Source of the DNA: an uncultured Gammaproteobacteria bacterium
Lineage (GTDB): Bacteria; Pseudomonadota; Gammaproteobacteria; Steroidobacterales; Woeseiaceae
Assembly: GCA_937899415.1 (NCBI GenBank)
Contig: CALBPI010000068.1
Coordinates: forward strand, 28,917-92,916
Direction of reading: 5' to 3'
Length of the DNA stretch: 64,000 bases
Position 1 is the first letter of the stretch. Every line of letters starts with the position of its first letter. The position numbers were made by a program, and so were the translations under genes. The notes under the pieces were generated by a model, which saw only the letters and a program-made list of their open reading frames with translations, ran no database searches and was not told where the DNA came from. Below, one piece after another: positions 34,821 to 43,965 of this stretch.

Positions 34821-37309
34821 GACAGCGTGAAGGGCTTACTCAGGTAGTCGTCCATGCCGGCCTCGGCGCAGCGTTCCCGGTCGCCGTCGAGCGCATTGGC
34901 CGTGAGTGCAATGACGGGCACAGTGGTCTGACCTGACGTTGCCTCTCGTTCACGTAGTTGACGCGTTGCCACGAAGCCATCCATCACGGGCATCTGGCAA
35001 TCCATGAGTACCAGCGCAAAGTGGCTGCGCTCGAGCGCCGCGAGCGCCTCCTCGCCATTGGTGGCGATCTCCCAGGTGCAGTGTGCCAGGTCCAGCATGG
35101 CCGTCGTGACACGCTGATTGACGGGGTTGTCCTCAACCACGAGGACATGACCTGCCGGGCCGTTTGCTACAACCGGCGCTTTCTCGATGGGCGCAACGCC
35201 TTCGTTACGGGATACCGCCTGGCTCACGGCGGCGAACAAGGCGTCGCGCGTTACGGGGCGGGTGAGGACGGTATCGATGCGCTGCGCGCCCGTCGTTTGC
35301 TCGCGCAGACGTTCTGCTGTACTCGTAACCACCAAGGCGGGTGCGGGTGCGTCCGAGTCGGCAAAGTGCTGCGTCATTGTGCTGATCAGATGGGTCGCGT
35401 TGGGGGCCGGTCCGAGCGTGAGCGTGGCATCGACGATGACGACGTCGATGTCTTTGGCGGTGTCACCCAGCAAGGCCATTGCCGACACGCCATCCGCGGC
35501 GGTTTCGGTTTGGATGGACCAGGCGTTGAGCTGGCGCTCGAGAACACCCAGGCTGTCGCGATTGCCGTCCGCAATCAGTGCGCGCACGTGGTTGAGCTCG
35601 GGGCGCGCTATATCCTGGTCAGGCGCCACAGGCAGATCGATCTCAAAGTGGAAGGACGAACCTGAACCCAGCTCGCTGTCAACGCGCAGGTCGCCGCCCA
35701 TAAGCGCGACCAGTTGACGGCAGATGGCAAGTCCGAGTCCCGAGCCGCCGAACCGGCGCGTCGTCGACCCGTCCTCCTGGGCAAAAGACTCGAAGATCTG
35801 CTCGCGCTTGTCCTCGGCGATACCGATACCCGTGTCCTCGACTTCAAAGCGCATGCAGTCGACGTCGTCGGTGGACGCGTCGGCAATGCGCCGCATACGG
35901 AGCACCACCTGGCCTTGCTCGGTGAACTTGATCGCGTTGCCGACGAGGTTGACAAACACCTGGCGCAGCCGCGCGCTGTCACCGAGGTGCTGGCCTTCAA
36001 TGCCTGGGTCGACATCGAGAACGAGCTCGAGTCCCCGTTTTCGAGCAGCGCCGACCAGCATCGTCGTGACTTCTTCGGCGAGGCGCCAGACCGCCATCGG
36101 CGCCTGCTCGAGCTCCATTCGGCCCGCCTCAATCTTCGAGAAATCGAGAATGTCGTTGATGAGTTCGAGCAGGGCGTTGCCCGAGTCACGAATGGTCTCC
36201 GCGTAGCGACGCTCGGTCTTCTCGAGTGCTCCCGTGAGCAGCAATTCGGTCATGCCCAGAACACCATTCATGGGCGTACGGATCTCGTGACTCATCCGGG
36301 CGAGAAACTCGCTCTTAGTCTGGCTGGCCGCTTCGGCGCGTTCTTTTTCGCGTTGCAGCGCATCGGTACGCACGGCGACGCGCTGCTCGAGAATCTCACG
36401 CGCGCGCACCGTCTCACTGCGGTAATGGCGCAGGCCATCGATCATCTGGTTGAAGCCCGTGATCAGGGCACCGAGCTCGCTCGAGTCCGCGCTCGGCAGC
36501 TTGTGCGAGAAGTTGCCCTCGGAGACGTCGCGCAATCCGGCGAGGACATCACGAACCGGGCGCAGGATGCGGCCCGAGATGGACCAGGCCACCACACACG
36601 CAAGCAGTCCGATGAGCACGCTGCAGCCGACAATGTAGAGCGCGCTGAGTTGGAAGCGGCGCTGCACGGACGACAGGTCGACCAGCGTATCGACGGTGCC
36701 CAGCAATCGACTGGGTTGCGGTCGCGCGCCCGTGCTGGGCAAGTCGCCGGATGCGTAGACGGGAATCGAAATCCGGTAAACACGCACGGTTCCGAGCGGG
36801 GATAGCTGAACGGATTCCCCATTGCTTGCAGCGGCCTCGAGGCGTTCGGGCGAGATCTTCTGGAACAACTCGCGATAGATTGGCCGGTTGTTCGCGTTGT
36901 AGACCTCGACGCCCGCCACGATGGTGACGTCGTCGACGATGGAGGCTGCCTTGGCCAACTCTGACGGGTTTTGGGTGTAGAGGCCGAAGTCGGACGCCTT
37001 CGCAAACGCCTCAGCAAGAACCGACGCGGTCCGCTCCGCGCTTTCCTGCGCATTGCGCAGGTTGGCAGACACTGTCACATAGCCCGTCACCAGCGTTGTG
37101 AACGCGATGAGCACGACGGCCATGGCAGTCAGCTGGGCTCGCAGGCCCCGCCGCATTGTGGTCGCCGAATGGGCAGCATGGGCCGTTTCGGCCGCGGGTC
37201 CTGACATGCGCGTTCCAGATCGGTCCCCGGGGCACGCAAGCGTCCTGCCTGCGTTGAGCCTCAGGGACGGTTCGTCCATGATGTGGCCGGCATGAGATGT
37301 GCCCGCCAT
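34754..37309 (-). CDS. Hybrid sensor histidine kinase with two receiver domains
   Basis: An 851-residue inner-membrane sensor. Membrane helices near 58-80 and 222-244 enclose a periplasmic sensor of about 140 residues; a HAMP and coiled coil (245-330) lead to the kinase, with phosphoacceptor His341 in M-S-H-E-I-R-T-P, N-box L-V-G-N-A-I-K-F, and G-boxes D-T-G-I-G-I-A and G-S-G-L-G-L-A. Receiver 1 (about 580-695) is degenerate: its acidic pair is A-D-G and the conserved Lys is Arg in L-T-R-P-V. Receiver 2 (about 720-840) is intact (E-D-N, L-M-D-C-Q-M-P, K-P-F). No separate response regulator is adjacent. The start may be one of later ATGs (37279, 37207, 37156). Confidence 0.9.
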   Translation of the reverse strand: MAGTSHAGHIMDEPSLRLNAGRTLACPGDRSGTRMSGPAAETAHAAHSATTMRRGLRAQLTAMAVVLIAFTTLVTGYVTVSANLRNAQESAERTASVLAEAFAKASDFGLYTQNPSELAKAASIVDDVTIVAGVEVYNANNRPIYRELFQKISPERLEAAASNGESVQLSPLGTVRVYRISIPVYASGDLPSTGARPQPSRLLGTVDTLVDLSSVQRRFQLSALYIVGCSVLIGLLACVVAWSISGRILRPVRDVLAGLRDVSEGNFSHKLPSADSSELGALITGFNQMIDGLRHYRSETVRAREILEQRVAVRTDALQREKERAEAASQTKSEFLARMSHEIRTPMNGVLGMTELLLTGALEKTERRYAETIRDSGNALLELINDILDFSKIEAGRMELEQAPMAVWRLAEEVTTMLVGAARKRGLELVLDVDPGIEGQHLGDSARLRQVFVNLVGNAIKFTEQGQVVLRMRRIADASTDDVDCMRFEVEDTGIGIAEDKREQIFESFAQEDGSTTRRFGGSGLGLAICRQLVALMGGDLRVDSELGSGSSFHFEIDLPVAPDQDIARPELNHVRALIADGNRDSLGVLERQLNAWSIQTETAADGVSAMALLGDTAKDIDVVIVDATLTLGPAPNATHLISTMTQHFADSDAPAPALVVTSTAERLREQTTGAQRIDTVLTRPVTRDALFAAVSQAVSRNEGVAPIEKAPVVANGPAGHVLVVEDNPVNQRVTTAMLDLAHCTWEIATNGEEALAALERSHFALVLMDCQMPVMDGFVATRQLREREATSGQTTVPVIALTANALDGDRERCAEAGMDDYLSKPFTLSQLRDMLSRWLPDASESSADVA

Positions 37310-37372
37310 CGCCGTGCTAGCGGCGGGCTATCGGGTGACTTGAGTAGAAATCCGCCCGCCGGAGGAGACGAC

Positions 37373-38170
37373 ATGCGGCTTGTGCAGCTCTTCGTGCACC
37401 CCGTAAAAAGCATGCGCGGCAACGCCGTTGCCCAATGGTCCGTCGAGGCGCAGGGCATGACCGATGATCGTCGTTGGATGGTCGTCGATGAACGCAAGCG
37501 ATTCGTTACGGGCCGGCTGGTTCCGGCAATCTCGCGATGTCGGGCACTCGTGACCACTGACGGCCTGCGACTTGAGTACGAGGATCAGGTGTTTGATACC
37601 GACACGCCTGAGACCGGTGACCCTGTGGATGTGGTCGTCTGGAGCGACACCGTCCAGGCGTTTGATGCCGGTGATGGCGTCGCCGACTGGCTCAGCACGC
37701 AATTCGATCGGTCGCTGAGGCTGGTCTGGCAGGGGAACCCGCGCTCGCGGCCCCTGGCCGAATCGCGCCGTGTGACACCCGACGATGTCGTGAGCTTCGC
37801 CGATGGCTACCCGTTGCTCGCGATGACCACGGCGTCGCTGGCCGAACTCAACGGGCGACTCGAAGCGCCCGTGACGGCACGCAACTTCCGGCCGAACCTC
37901 GTGATCGACACCGAGACGCCGTTCGAAGAGGACAGCTGGCACACGATTGATGTCGGGGGCGTCCCGTTTCGCGCCATTTCGCCGTGCTCGCGCTGCATCT
38001 TCACGACCGTCGACCCGACCACGGGACAAAAACGCGAAGATCGTGAGCCGCTGGCAACGTTGTCTGGTTACCGGCGGGATGCGGACACCGGGAAGATCCT
38101 GTTTGGCGTTAACCTGATTCCGCTTGAGACTGGCCGCATCGGTGTGGGCGATGCGGTTCGCCTCAAGTAG
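37373..38170 (+). CDS. MOSC-domain molybdenum cofactor-binding protein (YcbX/mARC-like)
   Basis: A 265-residue protein with an N-terminal MOSC beta-barrel domain (about 1-115, starting L-F-V-H-P-V-K-S) and a C-terminal MOSC domain. The likely Mo-ligating cysteine lies in I-S-P-C-S-R-C-I-F-T-T-V-D-P; F-R-P-N-L-V-I binds the cofactor in relatives. Such proteins reduce N-hydroxylated compounds. ATG 37373 is preceded by GGAGGAG, which settles the start over the longer open frame. No ferredoxin domain is fused, unlike E. coli YcbX. Convergent overlap of eight bases with the SDR gene. Confidence 0.9.
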   Translation: MRLVQLFVHPVKSMRGNAVAQWSVEAQGMTDDRRWMVVDERKRFVTGRLVPAISRCRALVTTDGLRLEYEDQVFDTDTPETGDPVDVVVWSDTVQAFDAGDGVADWLSTQFDRSLRLVWQGNPRSRPLAESRRVTPDDVVSFADGYPLLAMTTASLAELNGRLEAPVTARNFRPNLVIDTETPFEEDSWHTIDVGGVPFRAISPCSRCIFTTVDPTTGQKREDREPLATLSGYRRDADTGKILFGVNLIPLETGRIGVGDAVRLK

Positions 38171-39101
38171 CGTCGCTCGACGCGAGTTGCTGCTCGAGAA
38201 ACTCGACGAGCGTGTCGGTCGGTTGCGAGCGATCGCGCGTAAAGCCGTAGGCGTGCGTCTTGCGCGCCTTGCGATCGAACCAGATGCTCGCGCTGTCGTC
38301 TTCGGGGCGCTGCCGTGCGAGCCAGACGATCGTGTCGGCACCTTGCTCGGCATTTCGCAGAACGGGTGAGAGCAGGCGCCGGAACGTGGGCAAGGACTGT
38401 TTCACACCTGCGGTGTCGACCCAGCCTGGGTGCATCACGTAGAAACTGCGGCCGGGGTGGGCCGCCTGCCAGTGTTCGTTGAGCGCGACCTGGGCGCGCT
38501 TTTGTACGGCATAGGCCGTTTGACCATCGTGTGTCCCGGCATCTTCCGTGGCCAGTGCCGCAATGATGAGCGGGGCCATGTACATGCCGCCGGATGCGAC
38601 CGTGATGATGATGGCGTCCTCGGCCAGCACGCCCCTCGCAATCGCGCGCTCCGTGAGCCGGAACTGGTTGAGCAGATTCACGGCGAACTGCGTGTCGAGG
38701 CCTGCGCTGTTGCGCGCGTGCTCGTGCAGCATGACGCCCACGTTGTTGACGAGGACGTCGATGGTGTCACCCTCGGCTTCCAGTCGGTCGAGCAGAGCAT
38801 CGATATCGGCGGGCTCGGCGAGGTCGACCACTTCGCTTTCCACGGGTGCAGGCAGTGATGCATTGAGGCCCGCAAGCTTCTCGGCGTCGCGCGCGACCGC
38901 CGTGACGCTGGCGCCGGCTGCCTGGCAGCCCGCGACAGTGGCAGCGCCGATGCCGCCGCTCGCGCCCGTGATCAGTACGCGCTTGCCGTCGAGGCGGTCA
39001 CCGTCCGTGCGCCAGAACAGGCGTCGGACAAAGTAGCCAATGGCCGTGAAGCTCAGGCCAAAGCGGCCGTAGAACAAAATGATGCCGAGCAGCAGTCGCA
39101 T
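38163..39101 (-). CDS. Short-chain dehydrogenase/reductase, DHRS12-like
   Basis: A 312-residue classical SDR. N-terminal hydrophobic segment (about 3-22), then the NAD(P) loop T-G-A-S-G-G-I-G-A, N-N-V-G-V-M and the active-site Y-A-V-Q-K (Tyr and Lys four apart) with serine in V-A-S-G-G-M-Y. The N-terminal helix and H-P-G-W-V-D-T motif recall DHRS12/retinol-dehydrogenase-like members. Substrate unknown. ATG with AGGA upstream. Confidence 0.88.
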   Translation of the reverse strand: MRLLLGIILFYGRFGLSFTAIGYFVRRLFWRTDGDRLDGKRVLITGASGGIGAATVAGCQAAGASVTAVARDAEKLAGLNASLPAPVESEVVDLAEPADIDALLDRLEAEGDTIDVLVNNVGVMLHEHARNSAGLDTQFAVNLLNQFRLTERAIARGVLAEDAIIITVASGGMYMAPLIIAALATEDAGTHDGQTAYAVQKRAQVALNEHWQAAHPGRSFYVMHPGWVDTAGVKQSLPTFRRLLSPVLRNAEQGADTIVWLARQRPEDDSASIWFDRKARKTHAYGFTRDRSQPTDTLVEFLEQQLASSDAT

Positions 39102-39166
39102 GTCAGGGTCCTGTTAGTGGTGTTGGGCATTGCCGCGCATGAGTTCGTCGCCGGCCGCGTTCGGAT

Positions 39167-40135
39167 TCATGTGCTGCCGGATGAGGCGTCGTAGGCCGTT
39201 GGGTGCGCGCCCGAACGTCTAAAGTCGCGAATGGCGCGTTCCGCGCGTTCGTAGCCGATGTCGATCATCTCGGCGGCGCGATCAAACTCCCAGAACTGGC
39301 ACACGTCACGGGGTATCGAGATCACCATGTCGGGTCGGTACGCTGCGAGCTTCAGTCGCGCAATGGCGTTTTGCATGATCTCGATGGTCTGCGTGCTCAT
39401 CTGCAGAAACCCGGGCGCATCGTCCTTGCTCGCCGCCATATCCCGGTTGGGTCTGAGCTTCTCGACGAACTCGGCGATGGCATTGGCGTATCGGCCTTTG
39501 CCGCCAGCATCAGGTTCGGGCTCAGGCTCAGGTATGGGCTCAACGTCGCGGGCCAGGCCTTCGCGCGGGCCGTTGAGGTCCACGGCCACGGTCAATGCAC
39601 CGCCATGGTTGAGCGTCGGCGCTATGGGCAGCGGGTTGACGAGCCCGCCGTCAGCGAGCAGCCGACCATTGATCCGCAGCGGTGATATCAGGGTCGGAAT
39701 GGCTGTCGAGGCCCGGATCGCGTTGAACAGCGAACCGCGAGACAACCAGACTTCGCTTTGATCGAGCATATCGGTGGCCACTGCCGTGAAGCCGACAGCC
39801 AGTTGTTCGATATTGGCGTCGCCCACAAGCTCGCAGATTGCGTCGATGACTTTGTCGCCCTTGATAATCGCACCGCGGCGAAATGAAAAGTCGAGCAGCC
39901 TGAGCATGTCGCGGCGAGTGAGTTCACGCGCCCAGGACTCGTAAATGTCGAGTCGACCGGCGGCGTAGATCCCACCCACAAGAGCGCCGACGGAGGTGCC
40001 CGCGATGTAACCCACGTCATAGTCGTGCGCTTCAAGACAGCGAATCACGCCAATGTGGGCGAGGCCCCGGGCGCCACCGCTGCCGAGCGCGAGCGAGATA
40101 CGCGGTTTGCCGATGTGGTTGTCGCTGTGCGTCAT
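39167..40135 (-). CDS. Patatin-like phospholipase, RssA type
   Basis: A 322-residue soluble patatin-fold lipase. Oxyanion loop G-S-G-G-A-R-G (18-24), nucleophile Ser48 in G-T-S-V-G, and catalytic Asp162 in A-D-G-G-L. A Pro/Glu-rich linker (P-E-P-E-P-E-P, about 200-210) precedes a C-terminal helical part. Similar to E. coli RssA/YchK-like proteins, which act on phospholipids or lysophospholipids. Monocistronic, divergent from the efflux operon with a 190-base control region between. Confidence 0.9.
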   Translation of the reverse strand: MTHSDNHIGKPRISLALGSGGARGLAHIGVIRCLEAHDYDVGYIAGTSVGALVGGIYAAGRLDIYESWARELTRRDMLRLLDFSFRRGAIIKGDKVIDAICELVGDANIEQLAVGFTAVATDMLDQSEVWLSRGSLFNAIRASTAIPTLISPLRINGRLLADGGLVNPLPIAPTLNHGGALTVAVDLNGPREGLARDVEPIPEPEPEPDAGGKGRYANAIAEFVEKLRPNRDMAASKDDAPGFLQMSTQTIEIMQNAIARLKLAAYRPDMVISIPRDVCQFWEFDRAAEMIDIGYERAERAIRDFRRSGAHPTAYDASSGST

Positions 40136-40165
40136 GGGGCGCGCAGTGTACCCCGCGGCCGGTGG

Positions 40166-40224
40166 AGTGTCCGCAAAAGTGTCCGCCCGCGCACTAGCCG
40201 GACGGTCGGTTGTCGGCCGGACAC
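40166..40224 (+). promoter_or_regulatory. Putative enhancer (activator-binding repeats) for the sigma-54 promoter
   Basis: AGTGTCCGC occurs at 40166-40174 and again at 40178-40186 (12 bases apart), and the inverted core CCGGACAC at 40217-40224, plus CCGGAC at 40198-40203. They lie about 55-115 bases upstream of the -24 element, the usual position for enhancer binding. The cognate activator is probably the regulator at 45185-46525. Confidence 0.6.
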
Positions 40225-40278
40225 AATCGTTACCTGAGAAACATGAGCGCGATTAATCACTTAGGTGTTTTTCCAGAG

Positions 40279-40296
40279 TTGGCACGGGCGTTGCAA
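40279..40296 (+). promoter_or_regulatory. Sigma-54 (RpoN) promoter
   Basis: TTGGCACGGGCGTTGCAA matches the -24/-12 consensus (TGGCAC-N5-TTGC) at every key base; GG at 40281-40282 and GC at 40293-40294 are ten bases apart, as required. It stands 30 bases before the first gene of the efflux operon, so transcription should start near 40305. Confidence 0.88.
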
Positions 40297-40325
40297 AGTG
40301 TCTATCAGGCAAGCGGAGTACCGAT

Positions 40326-40541
40326 ATGTACAGCAAGCAACAGATCAGACTCTTCACATGGATCGCAGGCATCGTTTTTGTCAGCTTCGACCTCGCTGTT
40401 GTTGCCTGGAGCATGGACCGCGCCGAGTCTACGGCTTGCACAGCAACGCCGCCCGTATCGAGTGTTCAGTTGCAGGCACCGGCGGCCGCACTGTTTGCGC
40501 CGGCGCTGCTGGTCATGACTGATAACACCGAGCGCGGCTGA
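40326..40541 (+). CDS. Small single-span membrane protein at head of efflux operon
   Basis: A 71-residue protein with a basic start, one helix (about 10-29) and a Cys- and Pro-containing tail that probably lies in the periplasm. No family recognised. It is preceded by GCGGAG at a good distance and is the first gene after the sigma-54 promoter, one base before the adaptor gene, so it is likely translated with the transporter. Could be an accessory subunit or a sensing peptide. Confidence 0.55.
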   Translation: MYSKQQIRLFTWIAGIVFVSFDLAVVAWSMDRAESTACTATPPVSSVQLQAPAAALFAPALLVMTDNTERG

Positions 40542-40542
40542 A

Positions 40543-41850
40543 ATGGCATTGCAGCCCGTGAATGACAACACGCCAGCGGCCGCCGGCATTCGAGGCACCG
40601 AAGCGCAGGATCGGGTGGTGGCTCAACCGCGTCGACGCTGGCCGATCTGGGCGGCGCTGGCCGTCGCACTGATCGCCGTTGCCGTGGTGCTGATCAACAT
40701 GGCCAGCACCTGGGCCCGCGCCGACGTCACCGTGGCACGCGAGCGCCTGCGCATCGCTGAGGTCACCGAGGGCCGGTTCGTTCGCGATGTCGCGATTCAG
40801 GGCGAGATTGTCGCAGCCGTAAAACCGACATTGTTCGCGCCGTCGGCGGGGAAGGTCGCTGTGCGCGTGGCGCCAGGCGATGTGGTCGCTGCGGGCGATG
40901 TGATCGCGGAGATAGACAGCCCCACGCTTAAGAACTCACTCGACCAGGCGCGCGCGCTGCTGCAGTCGCAACAGATCGCACTCGAGCGCGAGGTCATTAC
41001 GGGGCGGCAGACCGATTTGCAGAATCAGCAGGCCGTCGACCTGGCCGAGGTTGCCATCAAGGCGGCCGAGCGTGAGCTCCGTCGCGCCGAACAAAGCTGG
41101 GAGTACCAGGTCATCTCTCGTCAGGACTACGAAAAGGCTGTCGACGACCTGGCACGTGCGCAACTCGAATACACACACAAGCAAGCTGACGCGCAGCTGT
41201 TTCGCGAACGCCAGGATTTCGAGGAGCGCGCCCAGGCGCTTGAGATGCAGCAGCAAGAGTTGCGCGTGGCCGAACTCGAACGCCAGGTCGGCGCGCTCAG
41301 CGTGCGGTCACCTGTCGCGGGCGTTGTCGGCAGCCTGCTGGTCGAAGACCGCAGCGCCGTTGCCGCCGATCTGCCGCTCGTGAGCGTCGTCGATCTCACA
41401 CGTCTCGAACTCGAGGTTCCGCTCGTGCAGGGCTACGCCGATGACATCGCCGTGGGCATGCCGGCAACGATCAACTACCAGGGCACCACGTTCACGGCAC
41501 GTGTGTCTTCGATTTCACCCGAGGTCACGAACAACACCGTGGCCACGCGAATTGCGTTTGTCGATGGCCAGCCCGAGGGTCTGCGCCAGAACCAGCGGCT
41601 CACGGGGCGGATCGAAATCGAAACCGTGGAAGACGCGCTCATGATTCCGCGCGGTCCCTATTTCAACAGCGACGGCGGCCGCGCCGTGTACCGCGTCGAC
41701 GGCGACTTTGCCATCCGCACGCCGGTCACCGTCGGCGCCACGAGCACCTCGGTGATCCAGGTGCTGTCGGGCGTCACTGTGGGCGACCGTATCGTCGTAT
41801 CCAACACGCAGGCGTTCGAAGGGGCGCCTGAAGTCCTCATCACAGACTGA
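40543..41850 (+). CDS. HlyD/MacA-like periplasmic adaptor subunit
   Basis: A 435-residue membrane-fusion protein. An anchor (about 33-52), a lipoyl-like half (A-G-K-V-A-V-R-V-A-P-G-D-V-V), a long coiled-coil hairpin (about 125-240), the second lipoyl half (V-R-S-P-V-A-G-V-V-G), then a beta-barrel and a membrane-proximal domain (I-R-T-P-V-T-V-G). Links the ABC transporter to an outer-membrane channel, which is not encoded here. Starts two bases after the small protein gene and is followed by the ATPase 40 bases on. Confidence 0.92.
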   Translation: MALQPVNDNTPAAAGIRGTEAQDRVVAQPRRRWPIWAALAVALIAVAVVLINMASTWARADVTVARERLRIAEVTEGRFVRDVAIQGEIVAAVKPTLFAPSAGKVAVRVAPGDVVAAGDVIAEIDSPTLKNSLDQARALLQSQQIALEREVITGRQTDLQNQQAVDLAEVAIKAAERELRRAEQSWEYQVISRQDYEKAVDDLARAQLEYTHKQADAQLFRERQDFEERAQALEMQQQELRVAELERQVGALSVRSPVAGVVGSLLVEDRSAVAADLPLVSVVDLTRLELEVPLVQGYADDIAVGMPATINYQGTTFTARVSSISPEVTNNTVATRIAFVDGQPEGLRQNQRLTGRIEIETVEDALMIPRGPYFNSDGGRAVYRVDGDFAIRTPVTVGATSTSVIQVLSGVTVGDRIVVSNTQAFEGAPEVLITD

Positions 41851-41890
41851 TTCAAGAACCAAGAACGCCAAGCGCGAGGAGTAGCACGCC

Positions 41891-42616
41891 ATGCTCAACA
41901 TGCAGGACATCACGAAAGTTTACGCAGCCGGTCTCATTGAGACGCACGCGCTGCGCAGCCTGAACCTCGAGGTCAAGTCCGGTGAGTTTGTTGCCGTTAC
42001 GGGGCCCTCTGGCTCGGGCAAGACCACGTTCCTGAACATTGCCGGTTTGCTGGAGTCACCCTCGGGTGGTCGGTACATGCTCGACGGCGAGGATGTCTCG
42101 AGCTTCGGTGACAACGCGCGCTCGAAGATTCGCAACGAGAAGATTGGCTTCATCTTTCAGGCGTTCAACCTGATTCCCGATCTCAACATCGCCGACAACG
42201 TGGATGTGCCGCTGCGCTACCGCGGCTTTTCGGGTAGTGAGCGTAAGCGCCGAATCGACGAGGCGCTTGAGCTCGTGGGCCTGAGTTCACGTCGCAACCA
42301 TCTGCCCGCACAGCTTTCGGGTGGGCAGCAGCAGCGCGTCGCGATTGCGCGCGCGCTTGCGGGTGACCCGGCGCTGCTGCTCGCTGACGAGCCCACAGGC
42401 AACCTCGACTCACTCATGGCGCGCCAGGTCATGGACCTGCTTGAGGAGATCAACGCACGCGGCACGACGATCATCATGGTGACGCATGACCCTGAACTCG
42501 CGCGTCGCGCCGGTCGCAACGTGCATCTGCTCGACGGACAGGTGTCCGACTTCCAGCCGCTCGAGCCGCCGCCGGCAGAAGCCGACGATGACGACGGCGT
42601 GCGCTCTGTCGCCTGA
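41891..42616 (+). CDS. MacB/LolD-type ABC ATPase
   Basis: A 241-residue ATPase for a MacB-type tripartite pump. Walker A G-P-S-G-S-G-K-T (about 38-45), signature L-S-G-G-Q-Q-Q-R (about 142-149), Walker B L-L-L-A-D-E-P-T-G-N-L-D and the F-N-L-I-P text are all intact. Unlike E. coli MacB, ATPase and permease are separate proteins. GAGGAG precedes the ATG. Twelve bases separate it from the first permease. Confidence 0.95.
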   Translation: MLNMQDITKVYAAGLIETHALRSLNLEVKSGEFVAVTGPSGSGKTTFLNIAGLLESPSGGRYMLDGEDVSSFGDNARSKIRNEKIGFIFQAFNLIPDLNIADNVDVPLRYRGFSGSERKRRIDEALELVGLSSRRNHLPAQLSGGQQQRVAIARALAGDPALLLADEPTGNLDSLMARQVMDLLEEINARGTTIIMVTHDPELARRAGRNVHLLDGQVSDFQPLEPPPAEADDDDGVRSVA

Positions 42617-42629
42617 TCGGGGAATCACC

Positions 42630-43949
42630 ATGACGGCTTACTATTTGAAACTCGCGTGGCTCAGCGTTCGCAAAAATCCCTTGCTGACCTCGCTCATGAT
42701 CGGCGCCATTGCGCTCGGCATCGGCGTGTCGATGACGACGCTGACGCTCTACCACGTCATGTCGTCGGACCCGCTGCCACAGAAGAGCGACCGGGTTTTC
42801 GCGGTGCAGCTTGATACCTGGAACCCCGACGATCCTTATTACGAGCGTGACGAGGGCAGCGCACCGCCGCCACAGACAACGTTCCGTGACTCGATGGCAC
42901 TGATGGAGAGTGACATCCCGACGCACCAGGCCGCGATGCTGCACCGCGGATTCGCGGCACGTCTCGACGAAGACGGTGCGCGACCGGAGCGACTGTCGAC
43001 GCGCGCCACCTATGGCGACTTCTTCCCCATGTTTGACGTGCCGTTCCTGTTTGGCAGTGGCTGGGATCGCAATGCCGACGATCGTGCGGAACGCGTCGTG
43101 GTGCTGTCCAAGCGCATCAACGACAAATTCTTTGGTGGAGAGGATTCGGTTGGCGAACGCCTGATGTTGGACGGTGCCCCGTTCACCGTGGTGGGCGTTA
43201 TCGACGAATGGCGGCCAATCCCGCACTTCTACGATCTGAATGGCGGCGACTTCGACGACAGCGAAGAGCTGTTCGTACCGTTCCAGGTGCCGATCTCGCT
43301 CGAGTATCATGCAGACGGCAGCACCAACTGCTGGAAACCTGAGCGAATCGAGTCGTACCAGGACTTCTTGCAGAGCGAATGCGTCTGGCTGCAACACTGG
43401 GCGCAGCTCGACTCCGATGCGCAACGCGAAGAGTTCCAGGCGTTCATCGATGCCTATGCGCTCGAGCAGCGCAAGCTGGGACGCTTCGGTCGTCCTCTCG
43501 ACAACCGGCTCAGTGACATCATGACCTGGCTCGAATTTCGTGAAGTGGTCAGCGACGACAACCGTCTGCTCATGGTGCTTGCCTTCATGTTCCTGGCGAT
43601 CTGCCTGCTGAACACCATCGGCCTCATGCTCGCCAAATTCATCAACCGCGCGCCGCTTGTCGGTGTTCGACGCGCACTGGGCGCAAGCCGGTTCGACATC
43701 ATTCGTCAGCACGGCGTTGAGGTCCTGATCATTGGTGTCATGGGCGGCCTGGCGGGACTCCTACTGTCTTGGGCCGGGCTGATCGCCGTGCGGTCGTGGT
43801 ATCGCGGCTACGAGTACCTGGCGCACCTCGACCCGGCCATGGTGGTCTCTGCGATCGGTCTCGCCGTGTTCTCAGCGGCACTGGCCGGTCTCTACCCGAC
43901 CTGGCGTATCAGCCGAATCCAGCCCGCGGTTCACCTCAAGGCGCAGTAG
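42630..43949 (+). CDS. MacB-like ABC permease 1
   Basis: A 439-residue FtsX/MacB-type permease: N-terminal helix (about 20-42), a large periplasmic MacB-PCD domain (about 45-320), and three C-terminal helices (near 315-345, 370-395 and 400-425) with V-G-V-R-R-A-L-G-A-S. ATG at 42630 starts the first helix; the frame is open further back inside the ATPase gene. It is a different protein from the second permease (43966-45165), so the pump is probably a heterodimer. Confidence 0.9.
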   Translation: MTAYYLKLAWLSVRKNPLLTSLMIGAIALGIGVSMTTLTLYHVMSSDPLPQKSDRVFAVQLDTWNPDDPYYERDEGSAPPPQTTFRDSMALMESDIPTHQAAMLHRGFAARLDEDGARPERLSTRATYGDFFPMFDVPFLFGSGWDRNADDRAERVVVLSKRINDKFFGGEDSVGERLMLDGAPFTVVGVIDEWRPIPHFYDLNGGDFDDSEELFVPFQVPISLEYHADGSTNCWKPERIESYQDFLQSECVWLQHWAQLDSDAQREEFQAFIDAYALEQRKLGRFGRPLDNRLSDIMTWLEFREVVSDDNRLLMVLAFMFLAICLLNTIGLMLAKFINRAPLVGVRRALGASRFDIIRQHGVEVLIIGVMGGLAGLLLSWAGLIAVRSWYRGYEYLAHLDPAMVVSAIGLAVFSAALAGLYPTWRISRIQPAVHLKAQ

Positions 43950-43965
43950 CGCGGAGATCTCTGAC

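Noticed and set aside
35714..36805. Plus-strand ORF of about 360 residues inside the hybrid kinase gene
   Set aside because: Antisense to the kinase catalytic region, which has all its motifs.
42474..43712. Minus-strand ORF of about 410 residues across the ATPase and permease 1 genes
   Set aside because: Spans two firm genes on the other strand with no domain of its own.
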